NCBI RefSeq assembly: GCF_000971175.1
Contig: NZ_BBLY01000007.1
Location: forward strand, 1-64,000
Length of the DNA: 64,000 bases
From: Demequina pelophila
GTDB lineage: Bacteria; Actinomycetota; Actinomycetes; Actinomycetales; Demequinaceae
Direction of reading: 5' to 3'
Shown in pieces: positions 17,915-26,645 of the stretch. The translations under genes and the position numbers were made by a program. The notes below the pieces were generated by a model. The model saw only the letters and a list, made by a program, of their open reading frames with translations, made no database searches and was not told the origin of the DNA. Numbering within the stretch: the first letter of the stretch is position 1; every line of letters starts with the position of its first letter.

Positions 17915-20900
17915 GCGAGCTTCTCCCGTCCCTGCAGGCAAAGGAGATCCGCTCGGGCCTGCTCGAGTACCTCGCCACCACGTTCGCACTCACCGACGGC
18001 GACGCCCAGGCGGCGCTCAAGGACTTCCTCGAGAACGCATCGTCCGGCATCTTCAAGGGACCTTTCGTGCGCCTGCGCCTGCCGTTCCGCCCGGCCGAGC
18101 CGGGCTGGGAGGACGCGCTCGGCTGGGTACCTGACGGGTTCGTCCCGTACGGCCACCAGGCAGCGGCATTTGGGCGCCTTTCAAGCTCCCTCCACGCGCG
18201 CCCGCTGCCCACGCTCGTCACCACCGGCACCGGCTCCGGCAAGACCGAGGCGTTCCTCTTCCCGCTCCTGGACCACGCCCGCCGCATGCGCGCCGCCGGC
18301 CAGACCGGCATCAAGGCGCTGATCCTCTACCCGATGAACGCGCTCGCCAACGACCAGGCCAAGCGCCTCACCAAGCTCCTCACCAGCGACACCCGGCTCG
18401 CGGGCCTGACCGCCGCGATCTATACCGGCGAGGACTCCGGCCGCCGTACGGTGGTCTCCGAGAAGGGCCTCATCACCGACCGCGACGTGATCCGATCGTC
18501 GCCGCCGGACATCCTCCTCACCAACTACAAGATGCTCGACCAGCTGCTGCTCCGCGCCGCCGACCAGCCCCTCTGGTCCGCGAGCGCCGACAGCCTCCAG
18601 TACCTGGTCCTCGACGAGTTCCACACCTACGACGGCGCCCAGGGCACCGACGTCGCCATGCTCCTGCGCCGCCTCGGCCTCACCCTCCGCAGCCACCAAG
18701 GCGACGGCCTCTCCGAGGAGGACCTCGCGCGCCCGCTCGGTCGCATCACCCCTATCGCCACGTCCGCGACGCTCGGCGACAAGGGCGACCCCGGCGTCAT
18801 GCTCGGCTTCGCGCACACCGTGTTCGGCGAGAAGTTCGGCGACGATGCCGTGGTCACCGAGTCCCGCATGACCTACGACGAGTGGGCCGCACGCCTCGGC
18901 GCCACCTCACCGGGCGTCGGCCTCGAGCCGCTCGCCCTCGACGCCGACGCGGTCGCCGCCGCGGTCCCCCGCTGGCGCGACGCCTCGGCCGCCCAGGACG
19001 CGGAGGGCCTCGCCCGCACCGCGCTGGCCGACCTGTGCCCCGGCGCGGACATCCCCACCGACCCGCGCGGCCTCGCCCGCACCGTCGCGGCGCTGCCGCT
19101 AGTCCGGGCGCTCACCGCCGCATCGGCCGACGCCACGTCCCTGACGGACCTGGCCGCCGCCGTGCTGCCGGAGAAGGACGCGGCCGCCCCGACCGCCGAC
19201 TGGCAGTCCACCCGCGAGGAGTTCCTCCTCTACGTGCTCGCCGCGCTCAGCCACGTCCGCGCCGTCGCCGGCCCCGAGCGCCTCCCCATGCTCAACGTGG
19301 ACCTGCACCTGTGGGTCCGCGAGCTCAGCCGCATCGACCGCCGCGCGGGTGCCACGCCCAGCTACCTGTGGACCGACGACGGCGCCATCGTCCACTCCGA
19401 GGACGCCGCCCTCGACGACACGATCGAGCGCCCCGCCTACCCCGCCGTCTTCTGCCGCCACTGCGGCCGCTCCGGCTGGGGCGTCACACTCGCCCCCACG
19501 GGCGCCGCGATCGACGACGACACCGCCTCGATCCGCCGCAAGCACATGGCCAAGGAGGCCCGCTTCCGCGCGCTGCTCTACGCGCCCTCCGAGGCCGACG
19601 CCTCCGAGCTCGCCGCCGAGCCCATCACCGGCCTCGCCTACTGGCGCATCAACGACCGCGAGCTCGCGTGGGCCGCGCCCGACGAGGACGACGAGGATCT
19701 CCGCGACGGCTGGGTCCTCCCCGTCCTCACCCAGACCGGGGACGATGCGGACGACGCCTCACTCAAGGACACCTGCCCCGCGTGCGGCACCAAGGACGCG
19801 ATCCGCTTCCTCGGCTCTGCGATCGCGACCATGCTGTCCGTGTCCCTGTCCACGCTTTTCGGCAGCGCCGGGCTCGACCAGCACGAGAAGAAGGCCCTGG
19901 TCTTCACCGACTCCGTCCAGGACGCCGCCCACCGCGCCGGCTTCGTCGAGACACGCTCCCACTCCCTCACCGTCCGCTCGCTCCTCATGGACGCGGTGCC
20001 CGCGACGGGCTCGGTCAGCCTCGACGAACTCGCCGAGCGCATCATCCGCGACGCGGGGGACGATGCGGTGGCCAGGTATCGCATCCTCCCGCCCGACCTG
20101 GTGGACCACGAGGGCTTCGCGCCGTTCTGGCAGCAGAAGACCGCGGCCAAGGTCACCAAGCGCGTGCGCGACCGGGTCCAGAACCGGCTGCTGTTCGACG
20201 CGATCCTCGAGTTCGGCCTCCAGTCCCGCGTGGGTCGCACGCTCGAGCTCACCGGCTCGGTCGCGGCGCACGTGGACGCGGGCGGGATCGACAGGCTCGC
20301 GCGCATCGCCCGCAAGGCGATCGAGGGCGCGGACATCCAGGTGCTGGGCGAGGACTCGGACGCCGCGCTGGCCGCCTGGGTGCGCGGCGTGCTGGTGTAC
20401 CTGCGCCAGCAGGGCGGCGTCCACCACCGCTGGCTCGACGGCTACATCGCCGAGGACGGCAACCGCTGGAAGATCTGGGGCGGCCGCCCCAAGAACGTGG
20501 GCATGCCCGCCTTCCCCAAGGGCCGCCCGGCGCCCGAGCTGCCGCGCGTGGGCTCCAGTCGTGCCGCCACCCGCAACTCGGAGTTCGTCAACGTCGCCAA
20601 CGCGCAGTCCTGGTACGCGCGCTGGGCGCAGCGGGTGCTGGGAGTGCCGGGCCAGGCCGCCGCTTCGTTCGCCCGCGCGCTGTTCGTCGAGCTCGCGAAG
20701 GCCGATCTGGTCCTCGAGCACGCCGTCAAGGACTCCGGGGCGACCGTGTACTCGCTGGACCCGGGCATCGTCATGCTGTCGCGCATCGGCGACGACGACC
20801 TCGCCACCGGCGCCACCCTGCTCGCGTGCGACGTGTGCTCCAACGTGGTCCCCGGCGGCCGCGAGGCGGTCGCCCAGCTCGAGGGCGCCCCCTGCGTGGT

Positions 20901-23900
20901 CCTGCGCTGCCCGGGGTTCCTGGCGCGCAAGCCCTCCGAGCCCAACTTCTACCGCCGCTTCTACGGCGACGCGGCGATGCGGCGCATCGTCGCCCGCGAG
21001 CACACGTCGCTGCTCCAGGACAAGGTGCGCCTCGAGTTCGAGACCGGCTTCAAGGAGTCCGGCGAGCGCCCCGAGGCACCCAACGTGCTGGTCGCGACGC
21101 CCACGCTCGAGATGGGCATCGACATCGGCGACCTGTCGACGGTGTTCCTGTCCTCGCTCCCCCGCTCGGTCGCCTCGTACCTCCAGCGCGTGGGCCGCGC
21201 GGGCCGCCTCACCGGCAACGCGCTCAACCTCGCGTTCGTGACGGGCCGCGGCGAGCAGCTCCCGCGCCTGCAGGACCCGCTGTCCGTCATCAACGGCGAG
21301 GTCCGCCCGCCGGCGACCTACCTGGACGCCGAGGAGATCCTCCAGCGCCAGTACATCGCCCACCTGGTGGACACGCTCGCGCGCGACACCTCCCTGGCGC
21401 ACCCGACCGAGGCGTCGAAGGTCATGGCCTCGTCGGAGCCGGGGACGTTCCTGGGCGACCTCATCGCCTTCGCAGAGGACGATGCGCGGGGCCACGTCAC
21501 GCGGTTCCTCGCCAGCTTCGATTCGCTCGCCGAGTCCACGCGCGAGGCGCTGCTCGCCTGGGCCGTGCCCGTGGCGGGCGAGGGCTCGAGCGGCGTCGCG
21601 GAGCTGGTGTTTGGGGCCTCGCGCCGGTGGGCGACGACGCTCGCTGAACTCGAATACCGGCGCAAGGCCATCGAAGACGAGATCCCACGTCTGCGTGACA
21701 AAGCCAAGATGCCCGCCGCGACCGAGGACGAGAAACGCGACGCGCGGAGCGCGGAGGGCTCGCTCAAACTCGTGAAGTCGCAACTCGCGGACATGAAGTC
21801 GAAGTGGTGGGTCGGCGTGCTCGAGGAGTACGGGATCCTGCCCAACTACACGCTGCTGGACGACTCGGTAGAACTTGCGATCGCGCTCAACTGGGTGGAC
21901 GACGAGGGCAACTTCGAGTCCGAGCCCATGTCCTACGCGCGCGGGTCTCGGACGGCGCTGAGCGAGTTCGCGCCGGGCGCGACGTTCTACGCGGGCGGCC
22001 TCGAGATCGTCATCGACGCGGTCGAGCTGGGGACCGAGGGCGACAGCATTCGCGCCCTCGCGCTGTGCGGCGCATGCGGGTACACCAAGGACGTCACCGA
22101 GGGCGGCTCGGTCACGGTGTGCCCGCGCTGCGGCGACAGGCAGATCGCCGACGTCAGTCAGCGACTCGAGGTGCTCGAGTTCACGCGCGCCTCGGCCGAG
22201 GTCAAGCGCGACGAGCAGCGCATCTCCGATCGCCGCGACGACCGCGAGCGCGCCCGATTCCACGTGGTCACCGCGCCTGACATCGACCCCACGTTCGAGC
22301 GGGGCTCCTGGTACGTGCAGAACTACGACTTCGGCGCCCGCTACTTCTCCAAGCTCAGCATCACGTGGCTCAACCTGGGCCGCGCGGACCAGCAGGCCAA
22401 TAGCCTGATGATCGCCGGCGAGGAGCGGCAGGCGCCGCTGTTCCCGCTGTGCGAGGGCTGCGGCAAGAAGGACAACACCGCGGGCACCAACAACCCGTGG
22501 GACCACCGGACGTGGTGCCGCCACCGCAACGCCACGAAGGAGCGCACCCTCAAGGTCGCGCTCACGCGGACGCTCAGCACCCAGGGCGTGCTGCTGCGGC
22601 TGCCACTCGCGGTCACCGTGGGCGACTCGTTCGCCGTGCCGAGCCTGAAGGCCGCGGTGCTGCTGGGCCTGCGCGAGGAGTTCGGCGGCGCGCCCGATCA
22701 CATCGACGTCGTGGTCTCCGTCGACCCGCAGCCCAGCGACGCGGACGGGACTCCCGCCCAGGCGCTGCTGCTCCACGACGTGGTCCCCGGCGGCACCGGG
22801 TACTTGGCCGATCTCACCGACCCCGACAAGGTGTGGAGCCTGCTGCGGCGGGCCTGGGCCGTGCTCGCGAACTGCGAGTGCCGCGAAACCGACAAGCTCG
22901 CGTGCCACCGCTGCCTGCTGCCGTTCGCGCGCTCCGGCGAGGTGACGCACGTGTCGCGGGCGCTCGCCGAGCGCCACCTCGCGGACATCCTGTTCGCCGG
23001 CTCCGCCGAGGGCGCGGAGCCGCCCGCCACCCGACTCTGGAACGTGACCGAGCAGCCGCCGGTGGTTGTCGATATCGAGAGCCACCTGGAGCAGGCGTTC
23101 CGCGCGGTGCTGCAGGAGGCGCTGACCAAGGCGGGAGCCAAGGTCTCGTCGAAGCCTGGCCCGAACGGGACGCGCATCCAGGCGTCCTTCCCGGGCCAGC
23201 CGCTGCGGTGGACCATCGACCCGCAGGAGAAGATGGGCGGGGTCATGCCCGACTTCCTGCTGTGGTCGGACACCGGCGCGGACGAGCACAAGATCGCCAT
23301 CTTCACGGACGGGCACCGGTGGCATGCGACACCGTCGGTGAACCGGATCGCCGATGACGCCCGCAAGCGCGCCATGCTGCGCGACAAGGGCATCCGGGTG
23401 CTGGCCGTGACCGCGGCGGACCTCGAGGAGTGGCGCCGCGGCACCATCGAGCCACCGGCGTGGATGGATCCCGGGATTACCCAGCACCTCATGGCGCAGG
23501 CTCAGGCTCGTTTCGGCCCCTCGGATGTGGCATCGGCGGCAAGCGGGCCGCTGTCATTCCTCGTCGAATGGATGCGATCACCTCGCCCCGACGAACTGCG
23601 ATCGCTGGCGGACCAAGCGGCGTATTACTTCCTCAACCCCGCTCAGGTGCGCTTTGTCCCCGAGCCTGGGTCCTCGCTCGAAACCATCGCTGCGCGGGCT
23701 ATTCGCGACGGGGAGCATCCTGCCTCCGCCGCGCAGCCGCGCGCATGGCTGTGGCGCTCCGGCCCACTGGTGCTCACCGCAGAGGTGCTCTCAAACGGCG
23801 GGTCCAGCGTTGCGCTCGTGCTCGACGACTCGGACGACGCCGTCGCCGATTCCTCCCACAAGGTCGCCTGGCAGGAATGGCTGCGGCTGGCGAACCTGTT

Positions 23901-24276
23901 CGGGCTGCGCAACCACTCCACCGTCATCACGGCGCTCAGCGAGGTGGAGTCCACGAAGGCGTCAGGCGGGTCGGTCCTCGAGCCCGAAGCGGAGAAGGCG
24001 CTGCTCTCCCCCGAGTGGGAGGAGCTGCGCGACCTGGCCGAGACGGACGCCGAGCGCAGCCTCATCGAGGAGCTCGCCACCGCATCGGCCCCCGTGGCGT
24101 TGCCCGAGCAGGGCCGCGAGGTCGGAGACGGCACTCCCCTGGCGCTGTCCTGGCCCGACCGCAAGGTGGTGGTGGACCTCGACCTGGACCCAGCCGTCGC
24201 ATCGTCCCTCGCGAGCGAGGACTGGACCGTCGTGCCCGCTACGCTCGCGTCCATCACCGCCGCGCTCACGGCGTAG
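17911..24276 (+). CDS. Giant DEAD/DEAH helicase with DUF1998 and C-terminal nuclease-like domain (DrmA-DrmB/DruE-like)
   Basis: A 2121-residue protein starting at GTG 17911. Walker A TTGTGSGKTEAF lies at about 102-113 and the DExH box DEFHTYDGAQGTD at about 235-247. Helicase motifs V-VI (EMGIDIGDLS, QRVGRAGR) are at about 1068-1100. Cys pairs at about 516, 620, 973, 1387-1410 and 1514, and CECRETDKLACHRCLLPF at about 1656-1673, form zinc ribbons; the last is the DUF1998/MZB signature. Residues about 1780-1845 read PDFLLW, then FTDGHRWH, then RVLAV, like a Vsr/DUF559 restriction-endonuclease fold. In DISARM the helicase (DrmA) and DUF1998 protein (DrmB) are separate; Druantia DruE is a single large protein of this kind. 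It is best called DrmA/B- or DruE-like. Confidence 0.9.
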   Translation: MSELLPSLQAKEIRSGLLEYLATTFALTDGDAQAALKDFLENASSGIFKGPFVRLRLPFRPAEPGWEDALGWVPDGFVPYGHQAAAFGRLSSSLHARPLPTLVTTGTGSGKTEAFLFPLLDHARRMRAAGQTGIKALILYPMNALANDQAKRLTKLLTSDTRLAGLTAAIYTGEDSGRRTVVSEKGLITDRDVIRSSPPDILLTNYKMLDQLLLRAADQPLWSASADSLQYLVLDEFHTYDGAQGTDVAMLLRRLGLTLRSHQGDGLSEEDLARPLGRITPIATSATLGDKGDPGVMLGFAHTVFGEKFGDDAVVTESRMTYDEWAARLGATSPGVGLEPLALDADAVAAAVPRWRDASAAQDAEGLARTALADLCPGADIPTDPRGLARTVAALPLVRALTAASADATSLTDLAAAVLPEKDAAAPTADWQSTREEFLLYVLAALSHVRAVAGPERLPMLNVDLHLWVRELSRIDRRAGATPSYLWTDDGAIVHSEDAALDDTIERPAYPAVFCRHCGRSGWGVTLAPTGAAIDDDTASIRRKHMAKEARFRALLYAPSEADASELAAEPITGLAYWRINDRELAWAAPDEDDEDLRDGWVLPVLTQTGDDADDASLKDTCPACGTKDAIRFLGSAIATMLSVSLSTLFGSAGLDQHEKKALVFTDSVQDAAHRAGFVETRSHSLTVRSLLMDAVPATGSVSLDELAERIIRDAGDDAVARYRILPPDLVDHEGFAPFWQQKTAAKVTKRVRDRVQNRLLFDAILEFGLQSRVGRTLELTGSVAAHVDAGGIDRLARIARKAIEGADIQVLGEDSDAALAAWVRGVLVYLRQQGGVHHRWLDGYIAEDGNRWKIWGGRPKNVGMPAFPKGRPAPELPRVGSSRAATRNSEFVNVANAQSWYARWAQRVLGVPGQAAASFARALFVELAKADLVLEHAVKDSGATVYSLDPGIVMLSRIGDDDLATGATLLACDVCSNVVPGGREAVAQLEGAPCVVLRCPGFLARKPSEPNFYRRFYGDAAMRRIVAREHTSLLQDKVRLEFETGFKESGERPEAPNVLVATPTLEMGIDIGDLSTVFLSSLPRSVASYLQRVGRAGRLTGNALNLAFVTGRGEQLPRLQDPLSVINGEVRPPATYLDAEEILQRQYIAHLVDTLARDTSLAHPTEASKVMASSEPGTFLGDLIAFAEDDARGHVTRFLASFDSLAESTREALLAWAVPVAGEGSSGVAELVFGASRRWATTLAELEYRRKAIEDEIPRLRDKAKMPAATEDEKRDARSAEGSLKLVKSQLADMKSKWWVGVLEEYGILPNYTLLDDSVELAIALNWVDDEGNFESEPMSYARGSRTALSEFAPGATFYAGGLEIVIDAVELGTEGDSIRALALCGACGYTKDVTEGGSVTVCPRCGDRQIADVSQRLEVLEFTRASAEVKRDEQRISDRRDDRERARFHVVTAPDIDPTFERGSWYVQNYDFGARYFSKLSITWLNLGRADQQANSLMIAGEERQAPLFPLCEGCGKKDNTAGTNNPWDHRTWCRHRNATKERTLKVALTRTLSTQGVLLRLPLAVTVGDSFAVPSLKAAVLLGLREEFGGAPDHIDVVVSVDPQPSDADGTPAQALLLHDVVPGGTGYLADLTDPDKVWSLLRRAWAVLANCECRETDKLACHRCLLPFARSGEVTHVSRALAERHLADILFAGSAEGAEPPATRLWNVTEQPPVVVDIESHLEQAFRAVLQEALTKAGAKVSSKPGPNGTRIQASFPGQPLRWTIDPQEKMGGVMPDFLLWSDTGADEHKIAIFTDGHRWHATPSVNRIADDARKRAMLRDKGIRVLAVTAADLEEWRRGTIEPPAWMDPGITQHLMAQAQARFGPSDVASAASGPLSFLVEWMRSPRPDELRSLADQAAYYFLNPAQVRFVPEPGSSLETIAARAIRDGEHPASAAQPRAWLWRSGPLVLTAEVLSNGGSSVALVLDDSDDAVADSSHKVAWQEWLRLANLFGLRNHSTVITALSEVESTKASGGSVLEPEAEKALLSPEWEELRDLAETDAERSLIEELATASAPVALPEQGREVGDGTPLALSWPDRKVVVDLDLDPAVASSLASEDWTVVPATLASITAALTA

Positions 24277-24288
24277 TCAAGGAGAGTC

Positions 24289-26502
24289 ATGCCGCTGCTC
24301 GAGATGATGAACCCCAAGGAGAAGCTCGAGAAGGACCTGAAGGTCAAGGTCTTCGACTTCCTGGGCAAGCTTCAGGAGAGCGACGCAATCCCCGGGCTGC
24401 ACATCGAGCCGCTCAACAACGTGGCGGACCCCCGCGTGCGCACCGGGCGCGTCGACATCCAGTACCGGGCGGTGCTGTTCAAGCTCGACCTCAAGGTGGG
24501 CGTGAAGTACGTCTACGTGGGCACCTGGAACCACGACGACGCGATCAAGCGGGCGCAGCGGATGCGCCTGTCGGTGAACGCGGTCGGCGGGTTCACGGAG
24601 ATCGTCGAGGAGGAGCCGGAGGCTGCTTCGGTTGTTGTTGACGGCGGGGCCGGCCCTTTCGGCGGAGCCGCGGCTCCCGCGCTGTCCCAGCTCGAGCAGT
24701 GGGGCTTCACCGCCGCGGACCTGACCGGCAGGCTGGGCCTCTCGGCGTCGCTCGCCACGGCCGCGATGGCCGCGCCCGACAAGGAGGCGCTGCTCGAGAT
24801 CGCCGTGCGGGACGGCGGCTGGCAGGGCGAGGCGCTCATGTACCTGCACGACGGCCTGAGCCTCGACGACATCCGCGCCAAGTTCAGCCTCGACGAGCCG
24901 GTGGAGCAGGACCCGGAGGACTCCGAGGACGAGCGGATCGAGAAGGGCTTCGAGCACCCGACCGCGCGGGCGCAGTTCACGTTCGTGGGCGACCAGGACG
25001 AGCTGCAGAAGGCGATCGAGGCCACCGACTTCGGCGCGTGGCGCGTGTTCCTCCACCCCGACCAGCGCAAGTACGCGACCAAGCACTACAACGGCGCGTT
25101 CCGCCTGTCCGGCGGCGCCGGCACGGGCAAGACCGTGGTGCTGGTGCACCGCGCGCGGGAGCTGTGGAAGGCGAACCCGGACGCGCGCATCGTGCTCACG
25201 ACGTACACCAAGAACCTCGCGGACATGCTGGCGTCCAACGTGCGGCAACTGGATCCGGAGGTGCCGCTGGCCTCGGCTCTCGGGGAGCCGGGCGTGTACG
25301 TCACCAACGTCGACGCGCTGATCGCGCGGGTGCTCAAGGGCGCCGGGCTGGGAGTCGCGGCGGCGTCGGAGGCGGTCCTCGGGCTGCCGGTCACGCACGT
25401 CAGCAACCGCACGGCGAACGATGCGTGGCAGGCCGCGATCGACGCGGCCGGGTCCGCGCTGCCGGACGAACTCAAGACGCCGGGATTCTTCGCCGCCGAG
25501 TACTCGATGGTGGTGCTGCCGTCGCGTATTTCGAACCGGGCTGAGTACTTCTCTGTGGCGCGCCCGGGGCGCGGCGTGGCGCTCAACCGGGCGGCGCGCG
25601 CGAAGGTGTGGGCGGTGATCGAGGCGTACCGCGCATCGGCCAACATCGACGGCGCGATCGACTACGAGGAGGCGGCCGCGATCGCGGCTTCACATGTGTC
25701 GCTGGCCGGGGGCGACGCGCGCCTCGCCGATCATGTGCTGGTCGACGAGGGCCAGGACCTGACGCCGGCGCGCTGGCAGTTCCTGCGGGCGCTGGCGCCG
25801 GAGGGTCCGGACGACCTCTTCATCGCGGAGGACTCGCACCAGCGCATCTACGGCCAGAAGGTGGTGCTGGGGCGGTACGGGATCCGGATCGTGGGCCGCT
25901 CACAGCGGCTGACGCTGAACTACCGGACCACGGAGCAGAACCTGCAGTGGGCGGTCAGTGTGCTGTCGGGGGCGGAGTACTCGGACGTCGAGGGGGCCGA
26001 GGAGTCGACGGCGGGCTACCACTCCGCGCGGCTGGGGCCGGTGCCGGAGTTGGTGTCCTGCTCCTCCGTGACCGAGGAGTACGACGCGGTGGCGTCTCGG
26101 CTGCTTGCGTGGCTCGACGAGGACGGGGTCGCGCCCGAATCGCTCGCGGTGCTGGTGCGGGACAAGGCGACGCAGGCCCGGCTGGCGACGGCGCTGGGCG
26201 ACCGCGGCGTGACCGTGCAGCAGGTGGACCGCGGGTCGATCCGCGCCGGCCACCCGTCCGTGCTCACGATGCACCGCGCGAAGGGCACGGAGTTCGCGCG
26301 CGTGGTGCTGGCGGGGGTCTCTGCGGGGGCTGTGCCGGCGGCCATGCGGTCCGAGCAGTACTCGTCGGATTCGGAGGCGGACGCGCTGCTGCGCGAGCGT
26401 TCGCTGCTCTACGTCGCGGCGACGAGGGCGAGGGATGTGCTCGTGGTGACGTGGGCGGGGGCAAAGAGTTCGCTGCTCGACGCCGCCGAGCGTGAGGCGT
26501 GA
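24289..26502 (+). CDS. UvrD/Rep-family helicase with RelE-like N-terminal domain
   Basis: A 737-residue superfamily-I helicase. Walker A SGGAGTGKTVV lies at about 275-285, motif II VDEGQDLTPARW at about 484-495, and motifs V/VI (MHRAKGTEF, LYVAATRARD) near 661-720. Residues about 20-105 look like a RelE/ParE-type fold: a stretch reading DPRVRTGRVDIQYRAVLF, then a core strand and WNHDDAIKRAQRM, as in other actinobacterial RelE-UvrD fusions. A helical linker (about 120-215) follows. AAGGAG precedes the ATG, 12 bases after the upstream stop, so it is the last gene of the DISARM-like operon. Published DISARM loci usually end in a PLD gene (DrmC) instead. Helicase identity is firm; the RelE-like assignment is by eye. 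Confidence 0.88.
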   Translation: MPLLEMMNPKEKLEKDLKVKVFDFLGKLQESDAIPGLHIEPLNNVADPRVRTGRVDIQYRAVLFKLDLKVGVKYVYVGTWNHDDAIKRAQRMRLSVNAVGGFTEIVEEEPEAASVVVDGGAGPFGGAAAPALSQLEQWGFTAADLTGRLGLSASLATAAMAAPDKEALLEIAVRDGGWQGEALMYLHDGLSLDDIRAKFSLDEPVEQDPEDSEDERIEKGFEHPTARAQFTFVGDQDELQKAIEATDFGAWRVFLHPDQRKYATKHYNGAFRLSGGAGTGKTVVLVHRARELWKANPDARIVLTTYTKNLADMLASNVRQLDPEVPLASALGEPGVYVTNVDALIARVLKGAGLGVAAASEAVLGLPVTHVSNRTANDAWQAAIDAAGSALPDELKTPGFFAAEYSMVVLPSRISNRAEYFSVARPGRGVALNRAARAKVWAVIEAYRASANIDGAIDYEEAAAIAASHVSLAGGDARLADHVLVDEGQDLTPARWQFLRALAPEGPDDLFIAEDSHQRIYGQKVVLGRYGIRIVGRSQRLTLNYRTTEQNLQWAVSVLSGAEYSDVEGAEESTAGYHSARLGPVPELVSCSSVTEEYDAVASRLLAWLDEDGVAPESLAVLVRDKATQARLATALGDRGVTVQQVDRGSIRAGHPSVLTMHRAKGTEFARVVLAGVSAGAVPAAMRSEQYSSDSEADALLRERSLLYVAATRARDVLVVTWAGAKSSLLDAAEREA

Positions 26503-26606
26503 ACGCGGATTGGTCCACGGAGCGGAAGTCGCCGTCCTCGCCACGATCGTAGGTAGTCACCGCTCGCAAGCATGCCGCGCAATCTTCAGAAGAAGTCGGC
26601 AACCCC

Positions 26607-26645
26607 CTGTGGGAGCGGTGCCCACGTATCAGTGGCTCTCCACAG
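26607..26645 (-). terminator. Bulged hairpin around the GmrSD-like stop codon
   Basis: CTGTGG (26607-26612) pairs with CCACAG (26640-26645), GAG (26613-26615) with CTC (26636-26638), and CCAC (26622-26625) with GTGG (26632-26635). The loop GTATCA contains the minus-strand stop codon. It lies between the convergent UvrD and DUF262 genes. Confidence 0.45.

Noticed and set aside
19759-23487. 1242-codon open frame on the minus strand
   Set aside because: Antisense shadow of the DUF1998 helicase with biased composition. The opposite frame has intact helicase and zinc motifs.
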